DNA from: Monosporascus cannonballus
Lineage: Eukaryota; Ascomycota; Sordariomycetes; Xylariales
Direction: 5' to 3'
Length of the DNA: 64,000 bases
NCBI GenBank assembly: GCA_004154925.1
Contig: QJNS01000002.1
Location: forward strand, 744,001-808,000
The notes under the pieces are model-generated. The model made no database searches. It was not told the DNA's origin and was given only the letters and a program-made list of their open reading frames with translations. The translations under genes and the position numbers were made by a program. Numbering within the stretch: the stretch's first letter is position 1; each line of letters begins with the position of its first letter. Shown here one piece after another: positions 1 through 13,610 of the stretch.

Positions 1-1625
1 TTCGAAAATAAAATACGTGATAATTTCGATAATCCGGATAAAAAAAATTTACGGCCTAAAAACTTTTATAATTCCGATAAAAAAGATTTGCGTTTAAATA
101 TACGATAATTTTTTAAAAACCTTATAATTAAATTAAAATAAGAAAATTACAAAGCCGACACCTTTATTAATATATTTTATAAAAGGTTAAAGAACGATAT
201 AAAATATAAGATTATTCGAATAAAACGATTAATTATTTTAAACCGGTAAATTATAAAAGTAATTAAGATTAATAATCCATAATTTAAAAAATGATAAAAA
301 AAGGATAATACGTTTTATATTCGAAATATAACAAATTTAAGTAAGAGAAACAATAAAACGCACCCTTTATTTTTTATAGAACGGCGCCAGGATTTATGAA
401 ATTCGGCGTTACTTATAAATAAGATTAAAGCCAGATTAAATACCTTAATTACGGCAAAATAGGATATAAAACTTATAAATACAAAAAACCTAAAAGGTTA
501 CGATAAAATAACTAAATACTTATATCGGAGAAATAATCCAGGAATATTTAAGGAAATAATAATAAGGTTATTAACATAATTTAAGCCAAATACATATTAG
601 GCTTATGGCAAAACGTTCGACAAGGATTATTACAATAAGAAATTCGACAAAAAATATAAAAATCCCGAAAATTAATTTAACAAGTATCGCGAATATAATA
701 AGAAGTATTATAAGGATAATTACGTAAATACCGAGATTAAACAGAAAAGTTTTATCCCGGAATTCCCAACCAATACGGTAGGATATACGCTATATATTAT
801 CGACGACGAGAATATCCCGATTACGAAAAATAGAAATAACATATTTATAAATAAATTACTCGTATATACTATAAGGGATTCGACTTTTTAAACCGTACCG
901 GAAATAACAAAAACAATAAATAATAGTATTAATAATTTCGATTTATAGCCCCGGGAGATATCCAGCAACTGGCTAAGACAAAAAGCTGGCCAAAAGAAAA
1001 ATAATGCCCGCAGGAAAACTTTTTTTGTTATTATAAATAATGTAATTACTAAACGGAAAAAAATTAAATTAGCGCACGATTAAAAAGTATTATTAAAAAG
1101 TTAATACGGACTTTTATTTTCAATTAGTATTTATTATAAATTTCTAGGAAAGAAATTATTAAAAAGCAATACGTTAATTTACCGGAGATCTTGGAAACGA
1201 TAATTAAGATAATATATAATAAGATGCAGTCGTATTAATAAAAACTAATTTATTCGATAGAAAAAAGAATTGCAACAAAATTAAGAATAACTAATACGGC
1301 TAAAAGAAACAATACGCCGGCAATAACGATGAATATAACAGCTTAACGCGTTAAACGAAAAAATATAAATAAAATTCGACAAATTCGAAAAGGAATTAAA
1401 AAAAAGATTATTTATAAAAAAGCTGTAGGATAACGAAACTCAAAAGGAATTAAAAAAAATTCCCAAAAAAGCTTTAAACGTAACGATAAAAAACGTTAAC
1501 GATCTTATTATTTTGGAAATACGAATAAGAACGTATTAGTATACCGTAATAATGGATTATGGAATTCTGGTCGGGAATTATATTGTATCAAATATGGTTA
1601 ATAAATTCAGACTGTTATAGAAATA
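1..1625 (+). mobile_element. Gypsy-1 (outer element), gag part, cut by window edge
   Basis: This is a RIP-decayed part of a + strand Ty3/Gypsy retrotransposon whose 5' LTR lies upstream of the window. It stops at 1625, where Gypsy-2 is inserted. The element resumes at 13999 with a protease/RT region in the same orientation, so position and order imply gag here. The AT-rich sequence has no long open frame. A less mutated island around 945-1015 keeps near-normal GC. Identification as gag rests on order within the element rather than on a readable domain. Confidence 0.7.
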
Positions 1626-2013
1626 TATGACGGCTTAGCGGTTTAACCAACTATTAAACCTTAGTCGTACGGGTTTATGTTTGCAGAAGTATCGTGGAAA
1701 TCTAAGCAATAAATACAATAATAGTATTACGTCTCGTAATGCCAAGGGTATTTTGGGTAACGATATTATATTGCGAGCTGAAGGTATTTAAATTATGGAA
1801 TTAATAAGCGTATAAATCCTATTCCTATTAATTAGATTATTATTAATAAATTAGTAATCCGGCTTATTGGCTTATTACCAGTAAGTTAATAATCAGGCTT
1901 ATTAGCTTACCACCAATAAGTTGGTAATTTATTACGTAACCTCTCTTACCGCGTACTTGTGGTTGGATTATGACAAACCGTTTTTGGAAACCGTGGCTTA
2001 TTAGGCCATGACA
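1626..2013 (-). repeat. Gypsy-2 3' LTR
   Basis: The 388-bp LTR begins TATGACGG and ends CATGACA on the + strand, and matches 13611-13998 in length and order. It holds about two and a half imperfect copies of a ~36-bp unit (TAATAAGTTGGTAATCCGG-like) at roughly 1835-1925. The right half is much less AT-rich than the element body. Confidence 0.9.
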
Positions 2014-2593
2014 CGATTTTTCCCCTTTACAAATCTTGCCCTTAAGATTTTTCTTTTTTTTTCGATAAGCTTTTTTTATTTGTTTAATATGTTTTCCGGT
2101 ATATCTAAATGTCGTTCCCGTAAATCCGAATAGCGGCTTGTCCTGGTTAATTTAATTGAACTCGAAGGTTTTGACGTGATGCCTTATTTTTTTTATTCCG
2201 TTCGGCAGCTTAATTACTAAATAATGGACGGAGTTTTTCGTTATAAAGAATGCGTTCGTCGGGGACGTTCGTAGGACGAGACAGGAGTCCTTATTTCCAT
2301 AATTAATCGTTATAACGCAGAATCGAAAAAATTAAAAAAAAATTAGCGGCCGAAAAATCTTTACCCGAAATTTTTGCGCGTTTTTCTCGTATACGTCGTT
2401 AACGTTAATACCATTAATCCTAAGGTGCGAAACTTATTAATCGTACCCTTTAATCTTTAAACAATTCTAACAACCTTGCGCAATTGGAATTAAAGTTTAT
2501 GGTCGAAATACAGGCCTTAGGTAAGGTGGACGTTATTGATTGGAATACGGTAGATCAAGGGCTTCCCTCTTTGGATTTTGTGAACTGGAATGC
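2014..2593 (+). pseudogene. Antisense ORF remnant between Gypsy-2 pol and LTR
   Basis: A decayed reading frame runs opposite to pol, starting next to the LTR. Readable blocks are KECVRRGR near 2250, then GVLISIINR and a basic stretch. Near 2530-2590 there is a tail with the words VIDWNTVDQG and FVNWNAV. The Cys-rich plus WN-motif layout resembles proteins often predicted next to fungal Gypsy elements; that is from memory, without a search. The frame contains stops and is cut at 2593 by the Copia insertion. The same block occurs in Gypsy-1 and Gypsy-3. Function is unknown. Confidence 0.55.
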
Positions 2594-2661
2594 TGTCAGA
2601 TAAGTAGCCCGATAAGCGCGCACTTATCAATTCAGTCTTTTGGTGCAGTGGCCAGCTGATA
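2594..2661 (+). repeat. Copia 5' LTR (68 bp)
   Basis: The repeat runs from TGTCAGATAAG to CAGCTGATA and aligns almost base for base with 8182-8250. It starts directly after the target duplication AATGC. The sequence is hardly affected by RIP. Confidence 0.82.
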
Positions 2662-5600
2662 ATTAAGAGTCTTATTCGCTCAATTAGGGTATATATCGAT
2701 TAATCAGCTGCTGCTAAGACGATATAAGCTGTATATCAGTTGTAATTATCGAAATACGCCAATAATAAAAATAACAACCGTACCGTTAATGTCCTCCGAT
2801 ATTTACAAAGGGCCTAAGGATTAAAATCGCTTTAAAGGCAAATTCCAATTTAAAACATACGCGCTTAATATTTGGAATTATATTAATCTTAATTAGAACT
2901 TTTAATAGCTAATTAGACCTACAAAACCCAATATAGCCTTTTACATAAAGAAACAAATTCGTTATACGACACGAATTAATACCCCAAGCGGTTCTTTATC
3001 CATATTTATATCTTCCGGAAACGTTATCGAAAAAATCGATCATATTAATTACTTAACGAATATTCTTAAAATAATAACCGAAAGCAGATAAGTCTATAAT
3101 TAGGATTTTACGGCATATATTTACAAAAATATTAATAACTTTACAAAATAAATTTTAAAGTTAATATTTCCAGCAATTAACAAAATTAACTTTTTTTAAG
3201 AAAAGACTTACGAAAATAATATACCAAGCTAAGCGAATTAAATAAAATATACAACAACAAATTCCTAATTAATACTTAACGAAAATATCGTAAAACGTTA
3301 AAGCAAATTTCGAAATCTGGTAAAAGATTAAACGAATAAATCGTAAAATAACAAGAATTATAGCTTTAAAATAACGATATAATATTCTAAAAACGAAAAC
3401 GACAATTATAAAAATTAACGATTTATATATAATATTAGCCCTTATAGTTAAAATTTAACTTATTATTTTTTAAATAATAAAAAAACCGAAATTAATAATA
3501 ATACGATTAATTTCTAAAAAGCGGTAATTAACCTTTTAAATTATTAGGTTATAGCCCATTCTATATTTATATTATAAAATATCAAAATAACGTTTTTAAC
3601 ATTTTATAAAATACCTACAAATTTCCTTAATTAAAATAATCTTAATTAAGAAAACCCTAAAAATATTAATTTTTAACTGCAAAAAAAAAACTTTAAGTCG
3701 TAAGCGGAAACGAAATGGCTGTAAAGATTTTTATACGGACTAAAACGATAATAAATAGAAACGTTAAAAATTAAACGTATGAAATATTTAATATAAAGCG
3801 TACTTAATTAATATTTACATATTATTTAATTATTATTATATATTCTTTAAAAACAACCTTAAAAATATTCGATTTAACAATAAAATAATAATATATATTT
3901 AAGAACGAATTTTCGCCGATTAATCTTTACAAAATCGACCGCTTATCGAAAATTATGGGAAAAACTTATTATATAAAAAATAAATTAATTTTTAAAGGGG
4001 GTATAATAAATATTAATATATTTTTTAATTATTAATTAATATAACGCCAGAAATACCTTAATTTACTCTATAAGAAATTTAGCTATCTTCAACTTAAATT
4101 TTATAACATATATTTTTAATTCAATTAATAAATTCTTAAATTTTAAATTTACCGTGTAAAGTAACAAAATATATATAAGTAATAGTTTTATCCTAATTAA
4201 AAGGTACAGAAAATTAATATAGTTTTTCGAAGCCTTAACGGTATAAAAACGTTACATTTATACGATATAACATATTACGAAAGTTTTATATATAAACTGG
4301 TATTTTTTCGGCAATTCTAAAAAAAAGGTTATTAATAAAATAATCGAAAAACCAATACTTTTATTCGAAATAAATATAATTAAATAATTATTGCGTTAAT
4401 AAATAAATTTAATTAATTCGTTATCGAATATATTCACGTAATAATTATTTATATAACTTTAACAATTTATAAACGAAACGATAATTTAAAAATAACAAAG
4501 TTATTACGGATTAATAATAATATTGTATAACACTTAAAATTAGATTATCCAAGTCCGGAAAGAATAATTATATTATAATCCTATACAAAAAGAATTCATC
4601 TAAAAAGTTTTATAACAATCGAATACCAAATATATAATAAGGCAAAAGTTAAAAAGTTAATATGCCGCAAACTAAAAAAAGAAATATCTTAATTAAAATA
4701 AAGAATTGGTATCGATTTTACAAACTTTAAAAAAACCTTAAAAAATATAAATACATTATATTTATTATTAATAAATATTCAGGTTTTATTTAAGATATTT
4801 ATCTTAAAAATCGAAAATAAGATATATTAATTATAACGTTTTAATATTTTCTAAAAGTTTTAAAAAACCAAAAGAAGGTTTTTTTATAAGTAATTAAATA
4901 TAATAACGAAATCCTAAAAGTTTATTAATTCTGAAATATATTTTAATCGCATTTTTGTTAATATTAAACTTAAACTCTTAATATTACATATTTAAGTTTA
5001 AAACGGGAATACAAAATACTGAAGGGATATAATTAAAACAAAATTAATTAGAATACGAAATAATATTAAATTATTTTCGTTCTTAATTATATATTTTCTT
5101 AAAACGGTAATATATTGATATAACCGTATTTCTAAATACGTACTTTTTTAGCAAAACCTATATGAAATGTATTATATTTATCTGGCGAACAAAAAACGAC
5201 ATTATAATACTTAATCAAAAACCTTAATAAACTTACTTACAAATATACAGCTATATAACTTACGTTATAATAATTACCGCTATAAAAAGAATTTTAAAAA
5301 TTAAATTTTAAAACATAACTTAATTATATTGTTAATTATTAATTTAAAAGTATTTACAAAATCTAAAACCTATAAATTAATAAGGTTATTATTATTCGAT
5401 ATATATAATTTAACGAAAAAACAATATTTTAAATAATATTAAAATTTTAAAAAATACTTTTTTGTATATTACAGAAAAAGATTAATAAAGATTATTCCGA
5501 GAAGTAAAAATACTTATTCAAAATAATAATTATCTAATTCATACATAAAAAAAACAAAAACCTAAGCAAAATAATTTAATTACCGGTTAAATAGGAAAAA

Positions 5601-7794
5601 TAATTTTAAAAAAGTATTAACGTAAAATACGTACGGAATAAGAAAAAATAAATTTATTTGCAAAAAATTAATTATTTTTATATAACCGTTATATTCGAAT
5701 TATTTCTATTCCTTAAATTATTACCGTTACCAATATTTACCCTAATAATTAATACGATTATTATATTAACAAAACAAATAAAAAATAATTTTAAATTTTT
5801 ATTATATTATTTACCTTAAAATTACAATAAAAAACGAAAATACGTTACGAGTAATAGACGTAAGCTCTCCATATGTTCCGTATTAAAGAAATAGTATCCG
5901 AAATAAATTTAAGATATAAAAAATCGTATTTAATATAAGATATTTAACCATTTTTATAAATACGTACGATAATTAGCCGGTAAATTACGGAAGTTTAAAA
6001 AAATTAATTACCAGAAATATATATTATCTTAATTGGAAAAATAATAATACCTTGGCATATAAAAAGGTATTTAAATTATAAAACCAAATATATCAATATA
6101 ATTTACCATTATCACCGAAAAGCTATAAAAATTAAATATAGATTTATTAAAGAAAATATTTCGTAAAAACGAAAAGGTTTACTTATAAAGCTATGAAGAA
6201 ATATAATCCTAAAAAGCCGTTATTTAATTTTTTATTGAAAGAAAATAGGTTTTAAAATATATATAAATATATATTTATAAATTTAATGAATACGATTAAT
6301 TGTAAAAATATAAGCCTATTATATTGTATAAAGTAATTAATAACTTAAAGCTTTTTATAATAATATATACGTAATTATATTTATTAAAAGATTATTTCGA
6401 ATTTTAATTATTATTACGATTAAATTCGATTTAAAACTTAAATAATATAATATTATAAACGTTTTTATAAATACTAATTTACCTTACGAAGTATACATAA
6501 AAACGTCTTTAAAATATCCGTAATATAATAAAATCTTCTTAATTAAAAAAATATTATATAGATTAAAGAAATTATTTTTATTGTAATAAAACACCTTTAT
6601 TGAAATATTTAAAAAAATTAGGACTTCATCCCGTTTTTTACGAACCTTATTTTTTTTATTAAATAATATTTAATTTTTTTATAAACGATATTATTATAAG
6701 ATATTATAAACAAATTATAATTTCGTTAATTAGTTAATTTAATAAATATGAAAATAATATATCTTAATAAAAAGTAAAAGTTTATAATAATTTCTCGATA
6801 TCGAAATAATTACAAATAAATTTAATAAAAACATTTAATTATTTTAATTCGATTTTAAAAATATATTTATTAATTTAATACTTAAAAAAGTTTAAATAAT
6901 TTTCTAAAAATACCTATAATTAATATTAAAGTAATGCCAAATTTCAATTTAGATTATTTAAAGTTTATTAACAAATATCACAAAAAATCGGTTTTATTTT
7001 TTTTCGTAATAATTAATACGTAACCAAATAGATTTTTTACGGTATTCCGATTTACGCGATTTAACTTAAACCCTAATAATATATATTATAAAATTGCTAA
7101 CAAAATTATATTATATGTAATCGGGACCAAAATATTAATTTTATAATTCGGAGGTAAAAGTGTATTAAATATTTAAAATAACGTTTTTTCGCAAATAATA
7201 TTATCGACTAAAAAAAGTTTTAAATTTACGTTATAAAATTATTCAGAAAAATAATGAAATAATAGGTAAATAAATAAAACATAATAATTACCTTTATAAA
7301 AATAATAAAATTATTATTTTTAAGTAAATTATAAAAAAACCTAATTTCACTTTCGATTACTTAAAAAATTAAAATTTATTTTAAATATAAAACCGTTAAA
7401 TATATAATATAATAATTAACAAATTATACAGTTTATTAACGCCGATATTACCTTTTTAATAACGAAATTATAACATATAAATATATATAATTATTAATTA
7501 TAATAAGCCGTAAAAAAGAACTTAATCGAAATAGATTATATGTTTACGGACAATATATTAATTAGCGGTTTAACGAAAACCCTATTACGCGAACCTTTTA
7601 AATATTTTAGAAAATAATTAAAACTAATAAATATTACGGAAATTTTCGATTAACGGAAAAATGTTTTGCGAAAAATTTCAAAAGAAAAATTAATTAATTA
7701 AAAAAATTTAATTGCCGGAAAAAAGAATAAGATAAATAGCTATAGTTTTAAAAATTATAACAATTAACATCGTAAATGCTTTAAGGTATTAAAG

Positions 7795-8181
7795 GGGTAT
7801 GTCGGCTAACAGAAGGTGCTCTAACACCCCATATACGGAAGATTCCTTCTGATTGGAACATATATGTTCCAGGACTAGATCACCTTAAAATGCAGTGCGC
7901 GTTCTAGAGCACCTGCAACTAGTTAACAATACATACATAACTGATGTCCCTTATATCTGACAATTAAGAGTCTCAGACACGCTCCACAAAGTGGAGTTCT
8001 ACTGTCGCAGCTAATTAATGCGCATGCGGCCCTGCACCTGACCACCTACCTAAAAGATGTCAAGTTCGATTCTTGCAAAAAGCAAAGAGCAAACTGGCCA
8101 TAGTTATTGCTCTAGCAACTATAAAAATGGAACTATGAGAGGAATACCAGTCACTGCCTATCGACAGTAACTGAGGGGGTG
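7795..8181 (+). other. GC-normal 3' noncoding segment of the Copia element
   Basis: Composition switches abruptly from about 80% AT to near-normal at about 7795 and stays so up to the 3' LTR. The segment contains a perfect 16-bp palindrome (GGAACATATATGTTCC, 7855-7870). This palindrome lies inside a 10-bp inverted repeat (AGGTGCTCTA at 7814-7823, TAGAGCACCT at 7905-7914). A second hairpin, CTCCAC-AAA-GTGGAG, lies near 7982-7996. The segment ends in the polypurine tract at 8173-8181. No coding frame is convincing. Confidence 0.6.
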
Positions 8182-8250
8182 TGTCAGATAAGTAGCCCGA
8201 TAAGCGCGCACTTATCAATTTCAGTCTTTTGGTAAAGTGGCTAGCTGACA
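8182..8250 (+). repeat. Copia 3' LTR (69 bp)
   Basis: This copy of the 5' LTR begins TGTCAGATAAG and ends AGCTGACA, keeping the TG...CA termini. It is followed by the target duplication AATGC. It differs from the 5' copy at only a few positions. Confidence 0.85.
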
Positions 8251-8255
8251 AATGC

Positions 8256-11200
8256 CATTATTTCGAGTGGTTCCGTCATTGCTAGTGGAAGTTCTTTAAT
8301 AAACGCTGGGCGCCAATAAGATTTTTGGCGGGTTCCCAGGTGTTTTCGGAGTTTGGGTACTTTTTCCACTTAATTAAATATTAGGTAAGTCCGTTTTGTT
8401 TTCGCATATCGAAGATTTTTTCCACTTTATATGTCCGTTTATCTTCCATTTTTATATCGTTTTATACCGTATGCACTTTGATTATATTTACTCTTAATTC
8501 GAATAAAGAAACGTAAAAAATTGGATGAAATTTAACTTTTGGTAGAAATTTTAATTAATAATTACTTTTTAAAATTTTCTTAATGATTTTATATAAACCG
8601 ATATATTTGAAATCGAGTTTTTTGTTAGGTTTTTTTATTTAAATATTTTTTGTAACAAGGAAAACCATTTCCCCTTTTTCGAAAATTAATTCTTTTAATT
8701 TTTTTGGGTTATAATATTTACTTATATAATTTCGTACAAATTTTAATTTTAATTTTATTTCCTAATACAGTTATTGTAATTATTCTGACGTAAAAATTAT
8801 TTTAATATTAATTAAACCGTCGTTACGTATTTTTTTTTATAAACTTTTAGAATAAATCCAAAATTTAGATTTATAAGTATTATCTTGATATTTTCTTAAT
8901 AATTAGTATTATAAGTTAATTATACAATTGGTAATTTTTTAACTTAATTATTTTGTTCGTAATTGATATAATATCGTAAGTAAGTTTTTAAAGTTTAATT
9001 TATTCCTTCCGTTTATTTATTTATTTACGGTTTAAATACGTTAAATAATTTATGATTTAGGCCGATTTATGTCATAAGGCCTTGTTAAGATTTTGATACA
9101 AATATTAATCTTTTATTTAATATAATTTTTAGTAATAATCCGTAAATACGAAAAATATATCTGAAAAAAATATATACTAATTATTCAACGTTCATGTCCT
9201 TATAATATGGTAAAAAATAGGAACATTTTATAAATCAGTCGACGATTACGAAAATGCTATCGTAATATATTTTTGTACTTAAATCTTTTAATATAAAAAG
9301 TTTAATAATAAAGTCGAATATAATTAAATATTATGGTTATTTCGCGATTAATAATAATTGTAATTTTCTATATGGCTAATATTATCGAATTCTTGCTTTG
9401 GCGTAAGTATTATATTGTCGTATAATTTTTTTACCGTAAATTCTATTTTAAAAAAGAATATATGCATTAAAATCGTTTTAAGGTTTTGTAAATCTGTAAA
9501 TATTTATATAATTAATGTTCGTATATTTTTCGTATTAAATTCTGTTGGTATCTTTTTAGAATTTGTATTTTATCCTTTTTTAGTTTTTTGGGAGATTATT
9601 ATTATATTATTAAATTTTTTAATACATATTATTAAATGCTGTTCGAATTGTTATAATTTGTTATAAGCATAAATATCTTTTTATAATGGTATCGAAAATT
9701 ATATGGCTAATTTTAACCAATTTTCTTTTAAGGTTTGGTCGCTTATTTAAAATATTTACTTTATCGTTTTTTGAATTTTTTTATACATAATAACGAAATT
9801 AAAATTCACCAATTTTTCCGCGTAACGAAATTATCGTTCTGTAAATTCCTTAATCGTGGTAAATCGAATAACATTTTAATAATCCCTATAAACTTTAATT
9901 TGGTATAAATTTCCTTTTAAGAAATACCTAAATTTTCGAAATACCATAATAATGGCCATAAATTCCTTATTTAAAATGCCGTAATTAAGTTCGGTTTTTT
10001 AACTTATACGAAAAAAATGCAATAAGGTGCAACTTATTTTAATTACCCCGTTATTTAATTATTGCGTTTAACGCGTAATCCGAAATATCGGTTTTTAACT
10101 TAACGGAGCGGTTTGGATCGTATATAATTAATACTGGGTTGCTAGTAATCGTATTTTTAATATCTTGAAATAGATTTTCCGTATTTAACGTCTATTTGAA
10201 TTTTTTTTCGTAAGATTTATTAGGGATATGGTTATTTTGTTAAAATTTCGAATAAATTTCCTATAATAATTAACGAATCAAAGAAATATTTATATTTTCT
10301 TAACCGTTATTAGCTTCTGTTATTTTGTGACTATAATAATTTTCTTAGGGTTTATTTTAATATATCGTAAGGTAATAATATATCCCAGATATGCCGTTTT
10401 TTATATATAGAATTAATTTCTTTTTGCGTTAATAAGTAACTTTGTATTTTGTAAAACTTAAAAAACCTTATAAACTTATTTTGCGTATATTTTTCCGTTT
10501 CTGAAAAAAATAAGAATGTCGTCGAGATATCAAACGACGAAAATATTAAGGTATTTTCATAATACGTAATGTACTATTTGCTAAATGGTCGTTAATATGT
10601 TCGTAAATTTTATTAATATAATCAAATATTTAAATAATCCGTATTTTGTTTTACAAGTTATTTTCTATTCGTATCGTTTTTTAATTTTGATAATGTTATA
10701 TTTATTTTTAAAATCAAATATTATACATTATTTGGTTCCGTAAAATCGGTTTTTTATTTTTATGATTAAAAGTAATAATATTCGATTTTTAATAATAAGA
10801 TCGTTTAATTATCAAAACTTAAATATAAATTATAGTTTTTTATTTCTTTTAAGTACGAAAAATATAAGGTATCTTGCCGGTAATTTCGAAAATCGAATCC
10901 ATTTTTTGTAACCCATTTTTTAGGTATTTTTTAAAAATACGTAATTCGTTTTTGTTAAAATTATAAATAAGGTAAAACTTCGTTAAAAATCTTTTATAAG
11001 AATTATTTCATCATTTTATTTATTATATTTTAATAATTTTGTATTAAGTTTGTTTCTGAAAAACTGCCTATATTTGTAATATTATAATAACATATTAATT
11101 AAAGTTTTAACTTTTGGGGTAATTATTTTTTAAATCATTATTTAATTACTTTAATTTTACTTTAATAATAATAACGATACATTATATTCGTTTTTAATAT

Positions 11201-13610
11201 TCGTTTTTTTATGTTTTATTCCTTTAGGTAATAAGGTTTTTATTATGTTTTTATATCTATATTCGTCATTATTTTCGATTAAATATTAAGATTTTAAATT
11301 TTTCTATTTATTAATAAGGTATAAAACGAACTTTACCTGGCCAATCCCGTTATTAATTAAGATTTCGTATTAACGTATCCATAATAATCCTAAAATTATA
11401 TCATAATTCCTAAGTGGAACGATATCGAAATTAATTATTTGGTATCATCCTTAGATAAAAATCTCGAAATGATTAATTTCGCGTATGATTTTTCAGTTAT
11501 CGTAAACAAATTCTTGACCTTCGGCATTTATTACTATATAAGGTTTTAACTTATATTTCCATAATAATTTAAACTTATTAACTATATTTAGTACAATGTA
11601 ATTTCCGCTGAAAGCTTCGTAATCCACTATTACGATATACTAATATTCCGATTTATATATCTAACGTAATAAGATTATTAACGTTTTTTATTATCGCGTT
11701 TAAAGCTTTTTTCGGGAATTCTCTTTAATTTTTTATGTTTTTTTATTTTACGGCTTTTTTATAAGTAATTTATTTCTTTTAATTCTTATTCGAATTTATC
11801 AAACTTTATTTATGTTTTTTATTTAACGTATTAAGCGGTTATATTTGTTATTATTGTGGGCATATTATTCCTTTACGCTATATTAATTGCTTTTGATTTT
11901 TTTATAATTGTTTCCTTTAACGAATAAATAATGTTTTTATATTTGTAATTACTTTTTATTATATATTATTCTAATTATCGTTTTAAAGATCTTTTGTAAA
12001 CCGATGTATATTTTTCTTAATACCTTTTCTTTTTCTAAAAATCCGTAATAAATATTAAGTAAAAATAGAAATCCGTAATAGTTTTTTAATAATATTTTTT
12101 AATTATATATTAAATTAATTCTTTTTTCGTTTGGTAATTATATTATCTAAAATAATAAAATGGGTTTTCCTATGGGTATTATTTTGTTTCTGATTAGCTC
12201 TTTATTTTAGCTAATTATTAAATAACTTTTAGGGTTATAGTTCGAAATTATTAATATTATTATTTATTATTTTTATTATTCCTGATACGGTTTAAAAAGT
12301 TAAATCCATTATAATATATACGGGTAATTCGTTCGTATATATATTATTTTTATTTTTCGTAACCGGAATATTCCCGTCGTCGACAGTATATAATATATAT
12401 TTTGCCGTATTAATTAAAAGTTCCGTAATAAACTTTTTTTATTTAATTCTGATATTTACGTAATAAATTTTATAATATTATTTATTAGATTCGTAATATT
12501 TATCAAGTTAATTTTCTGGTTTTTCGTATTTTTCGTTTAATTTTTTATCGTAATAATCCTTATTGGACTTTTTGTTATAAGCTTGATACGTATTTAATTT
12601 GGATTATATTAATGGCTTTATTATTATTTCCTTGATTATTTCTAAGTTATTTTTCCCTTTTAGGGATTTAATTATTTTATCATGGTTTTTTAGATTTCCT
12701 ATATTTATAAGCCTTATATCTTATTTTACTATAAGTAAAATATTTAATTTGACTTTAATTTTATCTATATGTAATACCGAATTTCATAGGTCCTAGCGCC
12801 ATTTTATAAGAAATCAAAGATGCGTTTCGTTTTTTCCCCTAGTTAAACTTATTATATCCCGAATATAAGGCGTATTATTCTTTTTTTATCGTTTTTCAAA
12901 TTGTCGATTACTAATTTTGATTACTTTTATAATATATTAATTTAAAATAATGAATTATTTAATTTAAACTTTTCGTTTTTTATATTATTTTTAATTGTTT
13001 ATAAAATATGTCGATAAAAACGTTAGTTTTATTATTTTTTTTATTTTGTTTTAACCGTAAACTTTATAAAGATTACGGTATTCTTAAATATAGATTCTTT
13101 TTGTTAAAAGTATAAAAATCGCTAGGTTATAAATTATTTTTTATCCGGATTACCGAAATTATTATATATTTTATTTTCGAAATTAATATATAATAAAAAA
13201 AATCTTATAGGTAAAATCTTTTTTATTTAATTTTTTTATTTCCAGGAAACTTTTCATAATAGGCTAAAATTAATTAGCCGTGTTTCTCGTTAGGTATTTT
13301 TTTACTATTAGGACTTAATTCGCCGGGTCGTTAAAATTTAAAAAACAAAGATAAATTCGTACTTAAATTAAAAAAGTTTAAAAGTTACTCTTTTTATTAT
13401 AAGGCTTTGGCTTTTTTAGTTTTTTAGTTTTATACGAGCGAAAAAGGCTTAGACAAATAACGTAGCTTTGATTTGTTAGATTTTTTTCACCAATTTTCGA
13501 ATTCGAGCCTGGAACTGCTAAATAAGGGTTTCTTAAGCGCTAATTAACATTTTAACAATATTAAATATTGCTCAGAATTTAACGGTATTATTAAATAAAA
13601 GTTCGTAACG
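8256..13610 (-). pseudogene. Gypsy-2 gag-pol remnant
   Basis: The minus strand carries decayed gag-pol. The order from high to low coordinates is gag (about 13.5-12.3 kb), protease and reverse transcriptase (YLDD at 10518-10529, followed by ILIF), RNase H (FDFVI words near 9730-9830) and integrase (9.1-9.7 kb). Open stretches on the opposite strand here are by-products of AT richness. Frequent stops rule out a functional polyprotein. Both aspartates of the RT active site survive. Confidence 0.8.

Larger units (their letters stand above)
2594..8250 (+). mobile_element. Ty1/Copia element nested in Gypsy-2
   Basis: Short LTRs (2594-2661 and 8182-8250) bound the element, with the perfect 5-bp target duplication AATGC at 2589-2593 and 8251-8255. 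A polypurine tract (GAGGGGGTG) immediately precedes the 3' LTR, which fixes the + orientation. RIP-decayed coding words match Copia pol in order: KIANKIILYVIGTK at about 7090-7131 (the KRILRYLKGT motif) and IEIDYMFTDNILISGLTK at about 7525-7580, the RNase H C-terminus. Gag-like sequence lies near 2830-2930. Total length is 5657 bp. It is a disabled copy. Confidence 0.88.

Noticed and set aside
1835..1925. Regularly spaced repeats suggestive of a CRISPR-like array
   Set aside because: They are imperfect tandem ~36-bp units inside an LTR, repeated in other LTR copies, without unique spacers, in a eukaryotic context.
8060..8251. 63-codon minus-strand frame over the Copia 3' LTR
   Set aside because: It spans the polypurine tract and LTR, which explain the sequence; no domain is visible.
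9415..9666. 83-codon + strand open frame in the AT-rich block
   Set aside because: It lies opposite the decayed integrase/RNase H of Gypsy-2 and is made of AT-rich hydrophobic codons, an artefact of composition.
12599..12796. 65-codon hydrophobic + strand frame
   Set aside because: It is a shadow opposite Gypsy-2 gag; the hydrophobicity comes from T-rich codons.
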